Assembly: GCA_963772935.1 (NCBI GenBank) | Contig: CAVYZK010000007.1 | Coordinates: forward strand, 62,001 to 126,000 | Source: JANNNF01 sp963772935 | GTDB lineage: Bacteria > Pseudomonadota > Alphaproteobacteria > Rhodobacterales > Rhodobacteraceae | DNA: 64,000 nt | Reading direction: 5' to 3' | Shown: positions 8,693-16,755 of the stretch, in pieces | Position numbering within the stretch: the stretch's first letter is position 1 | Layout: each line of letters starts with the position of its first letter | Notes under the pieces: generated by a model | What the model was told of the DNA's origin: nothing | Database searches by the model: none | Seen by the model: the letters and a program-made list of their open reading frames with translations, nothing else | Position numbers and translations under genes: made by a program

Positions 8693-9421
8693 TCAGCCGT
8701 CCTTGGCCACCCGCGCCAGAACCAGCACCGACACGCCTGCCGCCCCCATGGCCACACAGGCCTCGGCCCCTGCCGCAAGTGTTGCACCCGAGGTCATCAC
8801 ATCATCGACCAGCAGGATATGCCGCCCCTCAATGCGCGCGGCACGGCGGGGGTGGGCGCGCAAAGCGCCCGACATGTTGGCAAAGCGCGCATCACGACTG
8901 CGACCTTCCTGACTGGGGGTGTGGTGGCGGCGGATCAGCAGGTCGGGGCAATAGTCCAGCCCCGCCCCTTGCGCCACCGCCGCTGCCAGCAAGGCCGACT
9001 GGTTGTAGCGCCGCTTGACCAACCGCATCCAGTGCAGCGGGATCGGTGCCACCAGCATGCCGGGCCGCAGGATGGGCTGCGCCACCCGCAGCAGCCACTG
9101 ACCCGCCGGGCGGGCAAGGTCCAGCCTGTCGCCATGTTTCAGCGCCAGTACCATATGGCGCGCGTTGTCGCGGTACAGCAGGGCGGCGCGGCCTTGGGTC
9201 CACGGTCGGGCATTGGTCAGGCAATCGTCGCAATGCGCCACCGACCCGTCGTCCTGCCCCGGCAGTGGCGTGCCGCAATGATCACAGACCATGCCGCTGA
9301 TGAACGGCGTATCGCGCCAGCAGGTGCCACAAAGGCCAAAATCCGTCGTCACCCTCTCGTCACAAGACAGGCATTGCGGCGGGTAGATCATATGCAGCGC
9401 GGCTTGCAATCCTATGCCCAC
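8693..9421 (-). CDS. ComF family phosphoribosyltransferase-fold protein
   Basis: Up to 242 aa. The N-terminal part has a four-cysteine zinc finger (CLSCDERV ... CGTC, then CDHC ... CDDC). The C-terminal part has the type I phosphoribosyltransferase PRPP loop in ILLVDDVMTSGATLAAGAEA. ComF homologues are linked to competence and DNA processing in naturally transformable bacteria, although most alphaproteobacterial copies are uncharacterised. The GTG at 9421 gives the longest form; ATG at 9391 (MIYPPQCLSC) is an alternative start used by many homologues. It is divergent from the methyltransferase-fold gene, with only 18 bases between the longest starts. Confidence 0.92.
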   Translation of the reverse strand: MGIGLQAALHMIYPPQCLSCDERVTTDFGLCGTCWRDTPFISGMVCDHCGTPLPGQDDGSVAHCDDCLTNARPWTQGRAALLYRDNARHMVLALKHGDRLDLARPAGQWLLRVAQPILRPGMLVAPIPLHWMRLVKRRYNQSALLAAAVAQGAGLDYCPDLLIRRHHTPSQEGRSRDARFANMSGALRAHPRRAARIEGRHILLVDDVMTSGATLAAGAEACVAMGAAGVSVLVLARVAKDG

Positions 9422-9439
9422 CGCTTATTTATCCGCATC

Positions 9440-10258
9440 ATGCAGCCCCCCTTGATCACCGACCGCGCCGCCCTTGCCCGCAACCGCGCCCGCAACGGCT
9501 TGGCGCTGTTCTTGCAGGACGATGCCCTTGCCGAAGTGCAGGATCGCCTGACCGAGGTTAACAGAACGTTTACATCGCCCGCCGTCGTGACAGGTTTTCC
9601 GCAGGTCTGGGCCGGATTGCCGGGGGCCGTGGTGGTGCCGGACGATGATACGCTGACGTTGACCCCCGGCGCGCATGATCTGGTGGTGCATGGATTATCG
9701 CTGCACTGGGCGAATGATCCGGTGGGGCAGTTGGTGCAATGCAGGCGGGCCTTGCAGCCGGACGGGCTGTTTTTGGGGCTGATGTTTGGCGGCCAGACCC
9801 TGCACGAATTGCGCAGCGCCTTGGCGCAGGCCGAATCAGAGGTGACGGGGGGCCTGTCGCCCCGCGTGCTGCCGATGGGCGAGATTCGCGACCTTGGCGC
9901 CTTGCTGCAACGCGCAGGCTTTGCCCTGCCGGTTGCAGACAGCTTTACCCGAACCGTCACCTACCGCGACATGGGACACCTGATGCACGATCTGCGCGCG
10001 ATGGGCGAAGGCAACGCTTTGGCCGCCCGCCTGCGCCGCCCGACCCGGCGTGCGGTGATGACAAGGGCGGCGGAGTTGTACGCGCAGACCTATGCCACCA
10101 CCGATGGCCGCATCCGCGCGACCTTCGAGGTGATCTGCCTGACAGGCTGGGCCGCGCATGACAGCCAGCAAAAACCGCTGCGCCCGGGGTCGGCGGTGCA
10201 TCGGCTGGCCGAGGCGTTGAATACGGCGGAACTGCCTTTGGACAAGACGGACGGTTGA
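9440..10258 (+). CDS. NDUFAF5-like methyltransferase-fold protein without a SAM motif
   Basis: 272 aa. The central and C-terminal parts match the complex I assembly factor NDUFAF5/BioC-like family: GLSLHWANDPVGQL, ALQPDGLFLGLMFGGQTLHELR, GGLSPRVLP, LMHDLRAMGEGNAL and WAAHDSQQKPLRPGSA. The expected N-terminal SAM-binding DLGCGxG strand is not seen. The stretch before it reads PAVVTGFPQVWAGLPGAVVVPDDD instead, with the correct spacing. Human NDUFAF5 hydroxylates an arginine of NDUFS7 rather than methylating, so loss of SAM binding could still allow function (inference). ATG 9440 was chosen because upstream in-frame sequence runs antisense through comF. It is followed by hemH. Confidence 0.85.
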   Translation: MQPPLITDRAALARNRARNGLALFLQDDALAEVQDRLTEVNRTFTSPAVVTGFPQVWAGLPGAVVVPDDDTLTLTPGAHDLVVHGLSLHWANDPVGQLVQCRRALQPDGLFLGLMFGGQTLHELRSALAQAESEVTGGLSPRVLPMGEIRDLGALLQRAGFALPVADSFTRTVTYRDMGHLMHDLRAMGEGNALAARLRRPTRRAVMTRAAELYAQTYATTDGRIRATFEVICLTGWAAHDSQQKPLRPGSAVHRLAEALNTAELPLDKTDG

Positions 10259-10312
10259 CCCCGGCGCATAAGCCTATATCTCCCCCCTATTCATTCCCGA
10301 GGACAGACCACA

Positions 10313-11386
10313 ATGCTGGATGCCAAAGACCTGATTGCCCCGGGCGAGGCGCGGCTGACCCATGCGCCAGCAGATCATCCGGCGGTGCGGCGGGCCAAGG
10401 TTGGCGTGCTGTTGGCCAATCTGGGCACGCCTGACAACTATGACTATTGGTCGATGCGCCGCTATCTGAACGAGTTCTTGTCAGACAAACGCGTGGTCGA
10501 TTATTCGGCCTGGCTGTGGCAACCGCTGTTGCAAACCGTAATCCTGACCAAACGGCCGTTTTCGTCGGGCAAGAATTACCAACTGATCTGGAATCACGAA
10601 CGCAACGAATCCCCCTTGCTGACCATCACGCGGGACCAGACCGAGGCTATCGCGCAGGGGTTGGCGGCAGTGTACGGCGATGACGTGATGGTCGATTTCT
10701 GCATGCGCTACGGCAACCCTTCGACCAAAACCAAGGTCCGGGCAATGGTCGATGCCGGGTGCGAAAAGATCGTGTTTTTCCCGCTGTATCCGCATTACGC
10801 CGGGGCCACCTCCGCCACCGCGAATGACGAGTTTTTCCGCGCGATGATGAAGGAAAAGCGCCAGCCCGCGGTGCGCACGGTGGCTGAATACTTCGACCAT
10901 CCGCTGTATATCGATGCGCTCGCGCAGTCGGTGGAACGCGCCTATGCGGGGCTGGAACGGCGGCCAGACGTACTGGTGGCCAGCTATCACGGGATGCCGA
11001 AACGCTATCTGATGTCGGGCGATCCCTACCATTGCCAGTGCCAGAAAACCACGCGGCTGTTGCGCGAACGGCTGGGTTGGGACAAGGGGTCAATCGACAC
11101 CACGTTCCAGTCGGTGTTCGGGCCAGAGGAATGGCTAAAGCCCTATACCGTTGAACATGTTGCGGAATTGGCAAAGCAGGGCAAGAAAAACATCGCCGTC
11201 ATGGCCCCCGCCTTTTCTGCCGATTGCATCGAGACGCTGGAAGAAATCAACGGCGAGATCCGCGAGGCGTTTGAACATGCCGGGGGCGAGACGTTCACCT
11301 ACATTCCCTGCCTGAACGACGATCCGGCGCATATTGCGGCGCTTGTGGCGATTGTGGGCGAGAATCTGGTGGGCTGGCTGCGCTAA
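10313..11386 (+). CDS. hemH: Ferrochelatase
   Basis: 357 aa. Inserts ferrous iron into protoporphyrin IX, the last step of heme synthesis, at the inner membrane or in the cytosol. Typical elements in order are VGVLLANLGTPD, YLNEFLSDKRVVD, NPSTKTKV, FFPLYPHYAGAT, the catalytic His in SYHGMPKRYL (H226), the CQCQKTTR segment and the metal/porphyrin-binding APAFSADCIETLEEI. Length is normal for proteobacterial HemH. The short leader 10259-10312 contains AGGACAGA before ATG 10313. The gene stands alone and is followed by a strong hairpin. Confidence 0.97.
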   Translation: MLDAKDLIAPGEARLTHAPADHPAVRRAKVGVLLANLGTPDNYDYWSMRRYLNEFLSDKRVVDYSAWLWQPLLQTVILTKRPFSSGKNYQLIWNHERNESPLLTITRDQTEAIAQGLAAVYGDDVMVDFCMRYGNPSTKTKVRAMVDAGCEKIVFFPLYPHYAGATSATANDEFFRAMMKEKRQPAVRTVAEYFDHPLYIDALAQSVERAYAGLERRPDVLVASYHGMPKRYLMSGDPYHCQCQKTTRLLRERLGWDKGSIDTTFQSVFGPEEWLKPYTVEHVAELAKQGKKNIAVMAPAFSADCIETLEEINGEIREAFEHAGGETFTYIPCLNDDPAHIAALVAIVGENLVGWLR

Positions 11387-11424
11387 GGCGCGGCCTTTTG
11401 GCACAAACGGCCAAGACAAAAGAA

Positions 11425-11452
11425 AAAGACGGCAGATTGCTCTGCCGTCTTT
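11425..11452. terminator. Strong bidirectional hairpin terminator
   Basis: A perfect 12-bp inverted repeat, AAAGACGGCAGA / TCTGCCGTCTTT, with a TTGC loop, flanked by A-rich sequence on the left and TTTA on the right. It lies between the convergent hemH and the small minus-strand gene and can terminate both. Confidence 0.85.
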
Positions 11453-11470
11453 ATCCAGCGTGAACTGAGA

Positions 11471-11650
11471 TCAGTTCGAAGCAGCAGCCGCGATCACGAT
11501 CAGCAGCAGCAGCGGGATGATGATGCCGCCAGCCGACGACGAAGTCGCAGCTTCAACAACTTCCGGCTCCATAACCGGCTCAACCAGACCGCCAGCGAAA
11601 GCGGTGGTAGCAGCGACCGACAAAGCAGCGGCAAGTGCAAGTTTCTTCAT
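11471..11650 (-). CDS. Small secreted/membrane peptide, 59 aa
   Basis: A short gene reading MKKLALAAALSVAATTAFAGG, a classical signal peptide with a probable cut after AFA. A short acidic segment follows (EPVMEPEVVEAA), then SSSAGG and a C-terminal hydrophobic helix IIIPLLLLIVIAAAASN. A near-ideal GGAGG lies 5 bases before ATG (11650), and a strong terminator follows the stop. This architecture recurs as unannotated 'hypothetical' peptides in Rhodobacterales. The strong translation signals suggest high expression as a small membrane-anchored or periplasmic protein. Function is unknown, and no homologue with a known role is recognised. Confidence 0.8.
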   Translation of the reverse strand: MKKLALAAALSVAATTAFAGGLVEPVMEPEVVEAATSSSAGGIIIPLLLLIVIAAAASN

Positions 11651-11797
11651 GTTAACCTCCAGTTATCGCGTGGCGTCGAATTTTGCAGAGGCAACGACAC
11701 GCACCCAAGACTATTCCTCGTAACCGTTGTCTACCCAATACGGACGGGGAATTGCAATCTGGCATATGCACTTCCTGCGTCCTTGGGCGAAGTGTCG

Positions 11798-12391
11798 TCA
11801 AATTAGCAACACCTGCGTGCCCACCTTGGCCATCCCGTAAAGTTCCTGAATATGTTCGTTATACAGCCCGACGCAGCCGTTTGACGACCGGCGACCGATC
11901 TTGCGGGTGTCGTGGGTGCCATGGATGCGGTAATAGGTCCAGCTCAGATAAAGCGCGCGGGTTCCCAACGGGTTATCGGGCGAGCCGCCTTCAACCACTT
12001 CCGGCCATTCCGGATTGCGTTCGCGCATCGACGGCGTGGGCCGCCAGCTTGGGTTTTCCACCTTCTGCACAACCTCGGTTTTGCCGCGCCGGGTCAGATC
12101 CTCGGACAGTGGCACAGAGGTGGGGTACAGCCGGTAGATCGACTGATCCTCGGACCAGTAGTGCAACGCGCGCGAGGTGATATCGACCAGAATCGCGCCG
12201 TTGTTGGTGTTGGTGAAGTAATCCTGCCAGTTCAGCATCCGAAAGCTGGACACGTTGTTGCGGACCGGGCCGTCGGTGGGCGGCGTGAATTCGGTGGTGG
12301 CATCCTGCGCCACTGCGGGCAGCGCCATCGCGCCAAAGGCAAGGGCCGCGCCGCCCAGAATGGCACGACGGTTCAACGGGTCGGCGGACAT
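11798..12391 (-). CDS. L,D-transpeptidase (YkuD domain), secreted
   Basis: 197 aa. Forms 3-3 cross-links in peptidoglycan or attaches proteins to it in the periplasm. The N-terminus NRRAILGGAALAFGAMALPAVAQ resembles a Tat or long Sec signal with cleavage after AVAQ. The YkuD core ends in IHGTHDTRKIGRRSSNGCVGLYN with catalytic H157 and C173, the defining HxG/S-x-GC motif. It belongs to the ErfK/YbiS group by the LGTRALYLSWTYYRIHGT pattern. It is transcribed alone, divergent from the CAP-domain lipoprotein gene across ~170 bases. A second, different Ldt lies 700 bases away. Confidence 0.94.
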   Translation of the reverse strand: MSADPLNRRAILGGAALAFGAMALPAVAQDATTEFTPPTDGPVRNNVSSFRMLNWQDYFTNTNNGAILVDITSRALHYWSEDQSIYRLYPTSVPLSEDLTRRGKTEVVQKVENPSWRPTPSMRERNPEWPEVVEGGSPDNPLGTRALYLSWTYYRIHGTHDTRKIGRRSSNGCVGLYNEHIQELYGMAKVGTQVLLI

Positions 12392-12563
12392 GGTATTCTC
12401 CTGATCTGCTCAATTTTTTCTGATATTACGCCTTTTGGCGGAAAGCCGCAAATCAAAGTGCTGTCATCAGTCGCGTCACACAGAGTTGGGTTTGAACAGT
12501 GCCGGATGTTTCGTTAAAGACGGGGCAAGGCCGTGGCAGTCGGCCGTATCGCCGGTGGATAAA

Positions 12564-13082
12564 ATGAACAGACGTAGTTTCGTGTTGCTTGGGTCAATGG
12601 CCGCTTTGGCCGCGTGTGGGGGCACCACGGGCGGCGGGCCGCAAGTGGGGGCCGATGGCAAACCACTTGCGCAGGTTTACAAGATCAACAGCTTCAACGA
12701 GGGCAAGATCCCGTTCCGGCTGCTGGATTCGGTGAACACCCTGCGCGGGGCCAAGGGCTTGTCGCCGCTCGCCTTCAACGCCGCCCTGAACGCCGCCGCC
12801 GCCGCCCATTCGCGCGACATGTCGGTGCAGAACCGCCCGTGGCACTTCGGGTCAGACGGATCGTCGCCCTTGGTGCGGGTGCAGCGCGTGGGCTATGGCG
12901 GGCGGTTGGCGGGCGAGTTGATCTCGGAAACCTATCAGACCGAGCTGGAAACGCTGGCTGTCTGGATGGAACAGGCTGATACGCGCAGTGTGATCATGGA
13001 CCCGACAGCGCGTGAGATCGGCTTTGCCTGGTATCAGGAACCCAACGGTAAAATCTGGTGGACGCTGGTGACTGGCGCGTAA
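12564..13082 (+). CDS. CAP/SCP-domain lipoprotein
   Basis: 172 aa. Starts with MNRRSFVLLGSMAALAACGG, a lipoprotein signal with lipobox LAAC (Cys18) and a twin-arginine-like NRRSF. The body is a CAP (cysteine-rich secretory protein/PR-1) fold: DSVNTLRGAKGLSPLAFNAALNAAAAAHSRDM, then a motif resembling the CAP E-x-I/ SETYQT strand, and a C-terminal GKIWWTLVTG strand. Bacterial CAP-domain proteins are found in the envelope but their activity is mostly unknown. ATG 12564 is preferred over a longer in-frame start because it gives the correct signal peptide. It lies between two L,D-transpeptidase genes, suggesting a cell-wall role (inference). Confidence 0.9.
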   Translation: MNRRSFVLLGSMAALAACGGTTGGGPQVGADGKPLAQVYKINSFNEGKIPFRLLDSVNTLRGAKGLSPLAFNAALNAAAAAHSRDMSVQNRPWHFGSDGSSPLVRVQRVGYGGRLAGELISETYQTELETLAVWMEQADTRSVIMDPTAREIGFAWYQEPNGKIWWTLVTGA

Positions 13083-13094
13083 AGCGCCAGCCCA

Positions 13095-13586
13095 TTATGG
13101 CAGAATGATCACCGGGGTGCCCGGGTTGACCATCGCATAAATCTGCTCGATTTCCTTGTTCGACACCGCAATACAGCCTGCCGTCCAGTCGCGACGGCGG
13201 GCTTTTTGCTTGGACGCGCCGTGGATGAAAATGTCCCCACCCGTGGGCTTGCCGGCCGCCTCCGCAAAGGCGCGATCGGCATCATTCGGGTAGGATATGC
13301 CCAATGACAGATGGTACTGCGAATTCGGGTTGCGGTGGGTGATGAAATACTGCCCTTCGGGCGTGCGGCCATCGCCTTCAAACTGCTTGTGGCCGACCGG
13401 AGCAAAGCCAAGCCCCATATCGTATTCTTTCAACATCTTGCTATTGTGGAACAAATACATCTTGCGGTTCGTCTTGTCGATCTGCACCAGCGTCACTTCC
13501 GGCCCGCTGTAGCCTTTGAACTTTGATCCACAGGCCGACAGGCCGATCGCCAGACAAAGCACCAGAAAAATCCGAAAGAACCGCAT
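13095..13586 (-). CDS. L,D-transpeptidase lipoprotein
   Basis: 163 aa from ATG 13586. The signal peptide ends in lipobox LSAC (Cys19), so it is probably an outer- or inner-membrane-anchored periplasmic protein. The YkuD domain carries RKMYLFHNSKMLKEY, the GRTPEGQYFITHRN strand, and H122 and C138 in IFIHGAS ... DWTAGCIAVSN. This is the YafK/ErfK-like short form, distinct from the secreted Ldt at 11798-12391. It is convergent with the CAP lipoprotein gene, with only 12 bases between stops. Confidence 0.94.
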   Translation of the reverse strand: MRFFRIFLVLCLAIGLSACGSKFKGYSGPEVTLVQIDKTNRKMYLFHNSKMLKEYDMGLGFAPVGHKQFEGDGRTPEGQYFITHRNPNSQYHLSLGISYPNDADRAFAEAAGKPTGGDIFIHGASKQKARRRDWTAGCIAVSNKEIEQIYAMVNPGTPVIILP

Positions 13587-13643
13587 AGGGAAGGCCGCCT
13601 GCATTTTTGCTTGTTCCGCGTCGCATAGCGAAAATTTGCCGCC

Positions 13644-13659
13644 AAGGCCAGACGGCCTT
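13644..13659 (-). terminator. Short hairpin after the RNA methyltransferase gene
   Basis: Inverted repeat AAGGCC-AGAC-GGCCTT, with a few flanking A and T residues, 20 bases beyond the stop of the minus-strand gene ending at 13679. It is a plausible terminator of the long hslO-to-methyltransferase run. Confidence 0.5.
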
Positions 13660-13678
13660 TTGCCGCCTCACAGATGCG

Positions 13679-14906
13679 TCATTTGGATTTTGAGAATCGC
13701 GCGACAAGTTCGACATGCGCAGACCAGCGGAACTGGTCCACCACCTGCACCCAGTCCAACACATATCCCGCCGCAAGCAATACCTTGGCATCGCGGGCAA
13801 AGGTCACAGGGTTGCACGACACCGCCGCAATCACCGGCACGCCGGACATTGCAAGACACGCGGTCTGCGCCTCCGCCCCCGCGCGGGGCGGGTCGATGAC
13901 CACGGCGTCGATGCCCTTGAACTCATCCGGTTCCAGCGGGCGGCGAAACAGATCGCGGGTCTCGACCGTCACGCGGCGCAGGCCCTGGGCGTTGTTCGCG
14001 CCCTTCAGCAGGGCGGCCGTCATCGCGGCGTCACCTTCCACCGCGTGAACCTCGGCCCGTTCGGCCAGCGGCAAGGCAAAGGTGCCCACCCCGGCGAACA
14101 GATCGACGATGCGTTTGGCCGGGCCGATGGCGGCATTGACCGCCGCCAGCAAGGGCTGATTCGCCCGGACCCGTGGCTTGCAGAAACGCGCCCGGTGGGG
14201 GCGAGACCAGCGCGCGGCCAAACCGCTGCATCGGGGCGGCGCGCAGGGCGATCACCTCACCATCCCATGTCAGGCGCGAAAACCCCTGGGCTTCGGTCAC
14301 GCGGGCCAGATCCATCCGGGCCTGCGCGTCCAGCGGCTTGCCGCCCGTGACCACCACATCGGCCCCACTTTCGGTGCGGGTGACCATCAGTGACACTTCG
14401 GCAGACCGCGACCCGCCCATTTTCACCAACGCCTCCAGCCCCGGAAAGGTGGCCATCAGGTCGGGGTGCAGCAACTGACAATTCGGCACCGGCACCAGTG
14501 TATCCGAGCCACGCGCATGAAACCCGATCAGCGCACCACCTTTGGTGCGCCGCGCCGCCAAGGTCGCCCGCCGTCTGCTACGCGGGGGCGAGGTGTGCAT
14601 GGGGCGAAACTCAGCGGTCAGACCCTGCCCTTGCAGAGCGGACCGGACCACCTCGGTTTTCCAATCCGCCACAAAGCTGTCACTGGCATGTTGCAACAAG
14701 CACCCGCCACAGGTGCGGGCATGGCTGCAAGGCGGTTTGACGCGATTGGGGCTGGGGGTGATGATGCGGGGGGCCACCATCCGGTCGCCCTGCATATCAC
14801 CTTCGACCACCTCACCGGGCAGCATTTGCGGCACGAACACCGCCCCATCCGGGCCGGTGGCAATCGCGTCGCCAAGGTGGCCCAGCCGGTCTATCGTCAA
14901 AATCAC
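13679..14906 (-). CDS. Class I SAM-dependent RNA (uracil-5) methyltransferase, +1 frameshift
   Basis: About 408 aa once corrected. RlmC/RlmD/TrmA-type enzyme methylating C5 of a uridine in rRNA or tRNA. From the N-terminus: a short TRAM-like region (DRLGHLGDAI, MLPGEVVEGD), iron-sulfur-type cysteines in CSHARTCGGC plus a later Cys, PPGAFLQA, the SAM motif VDLFAGVGTFALPLA, VIDPPRAGAE and the catalytic SCNPVTFARD. The frame breaks at a G/C triplet (14153-14155 on the plus strand). Deleting one base joins GESAL to LAAVNAAIGPAKR. Its start overlaps the ABC exporter stop by four bases. Sequence alone does not decide which nucleotide is modified. Confidence 0.88.
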
Positions 14907-16755
14907 TCGGCGGCTTCCTTGTCTTCGATCCCGATGAAGCCGCCCGATTGACGGTTCCAGTACCGCGCGTAAAGCCCATTCTTTGCCAACAGCGCGGCAT
15001 GGGTGCCTTCTTCGACAATCCGGCCTTCTTCCAGCACGATAATCCGGTCCATTTCCGCAATGGTAGACAGGCGGTGCGCAATCGCCAGCACCGTCTTGCC
15101 CTGCATCACCCGGGTCAGCGCCTCTTGAATGCTGGCCTCGACCTCGGAATCCAGCGCCGATGTCGCCTCGTCCAGCACCAGAATCGGCGCGTCTTTCAGG
15201 AAGGCGCGGGCCAGGGCGATACGTTGCCGCTGCCCGCCGGACAGTTTCACCCCGCGTTCGCCAAGGAAGGCGTCATAGGCCTCGCGCCCTTTGTGGTCGG
15301 CCATCAGTTCGATGAACTGATGCGCCTCGGCAGACTGCGGCCGCCGCGACGATATCGGCGTCCGGCAGCACCGGGGCGGCCATAGGCGATGTTGTCACGG
15401 GCGCTTCGGTTGAACATCGCGGTTTCCTGCGTGACCATGCCGATCTGACGGCGCAGGGATTCCTGCGTCACATGGCGCACATCGAACCCGTCCACCAGCA
15501 CCCGCCCCTTTTCGCAGTCGTAGAGCCGCAACAGCAGCGACACGAGGCTGGATTTCCCCGCCCCCGATGCCCCCACGATGCCCAGCTTTTCCCCGGCCCG
15601 GATGGTCAGGTTGATGCCCGATACCCCGCCCCGCTTGCCACCGTAGGCAAAGCTCGCATCCTCAAACCTGATCTCTCCGGCAATGTGGGGCAGGTCCACC
15701 GCGTCGGGCGCATCGGCCAAAGTGTGCGGCGCAGACAGGGTACGCATCCCATCTTCCACCTCACCCACCGAGGTATAGATCGACATCAGTGTAAAGCTGA
15801 CCCAGCCCGACATCTGCGCAATCCGCAGGGCAATGGCGCCCGAGGCCGCAATTTCACCCGTGGTCGCCGTGCCCTGCTGCCACAGCACCAAAGTGCCGCC
15901 AATCAGCAGTACCGGCAGCACCCCGGCCAGCGTCATCAAAGACAGGCGGAACCAAGTGGAAATCACCCCGAATTCGAGACTGCGATCGCGGAACACCGCC
16001 ATGGATTGCAGCGCAACCCGGTCTTCAAACGCGGCATGGGCGAACAGTTTGACGGTTTTGATGTTGGTGATGGTATCGACCACCTGCCCCGAAACCATCG
16101 CGCGCGCCGCCGCCCGTGATGCCGAATTGACCCGCACCCGGGGCATGAAGAACTTGATCAGCAGAATATAGACCACCAGCCACGCCGCCAGTGCCAAGGC
16201 AACCCGGCCATCAATCGCCACCAGAAACACCACCGACCCGATCACCGATGCCAGTGCAAAACAGACGGTGTTGATGATCTCGGTCGCCACATCTGTTACA
16301 GCGCGCGCGGCCTGCATCTGCTTGGTCGCGATCCGCCCGGCAAAGTCGTTGTCAAAGAACGTCACCGCCTGCCCCAAGGTCCAGCGATGCAGGCGTGACA
16401 GCACCAAGGGCATCACGTTCGGACCCACGACAATCGCGTTTGAGGCCGAAGAAATGCCAAAGGACAGTGGCCGCAAAACCAGATAAAACAGGACGAACCC
16501 TGCCAAAAGGCCCAGATGATCGGTGAAAAACCGTTCCGGCCCAGACGCAATCGCCGCATCAATCACCCAGCCCAGCACGATGGCCGACACCACCTCGGTC
16601 GCACCTGCAATGCCTGACAGAATCCCCGCCACCCACAGCATCGGCCACGACCCGCGCAGGCACCAGTCCATGAACCGCCACAGCGCCTGCGGCGGGTTGC
16701 CGTCGGCGGGTCGGAAGGCATCAATCGTATCACCCAGACGCAACAAGGCTTTCAT
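14903..16755 (-). CDS. ABC exporter half-transporter (TMD-NBD) 1, two +1 frameshifts
   Basis: About 616 aa after correction. Inner-membrane type IV ABC exporter half with an N-terminal six-helix domain and a C-terminal ATPase. Seen in order: FFDNDFAGRIATKQMQ coupling-helix motif, Walker A GASGAGKSS, Q-loop VTQETAMF, signature LSGGQRQR, Walker B ILVLDEATSALDSE and H-loop IAHRLST. Between DNIAYGRPG and the ELMADHKGRE segment the frame slips twice, near 15361-15364 and near 15337-15343. Removing one base at each gives GAADADIVAAAAQSAEAHQFIEL. It overlaps the second exporter half upstream (ATGA), so a heterodimer is likely. Both ATPase sites look canonical. Substrate is unknown; a lipid or drug is typical. 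Confidence 0.88.

Noticed and set aside
8609..9439. Possible long N-terminal extension of the NDUFAF5-like protein
   Set aside because: This stretch is antisense to comF and has no homologous character; the protein starts naturally at ATG 9440.
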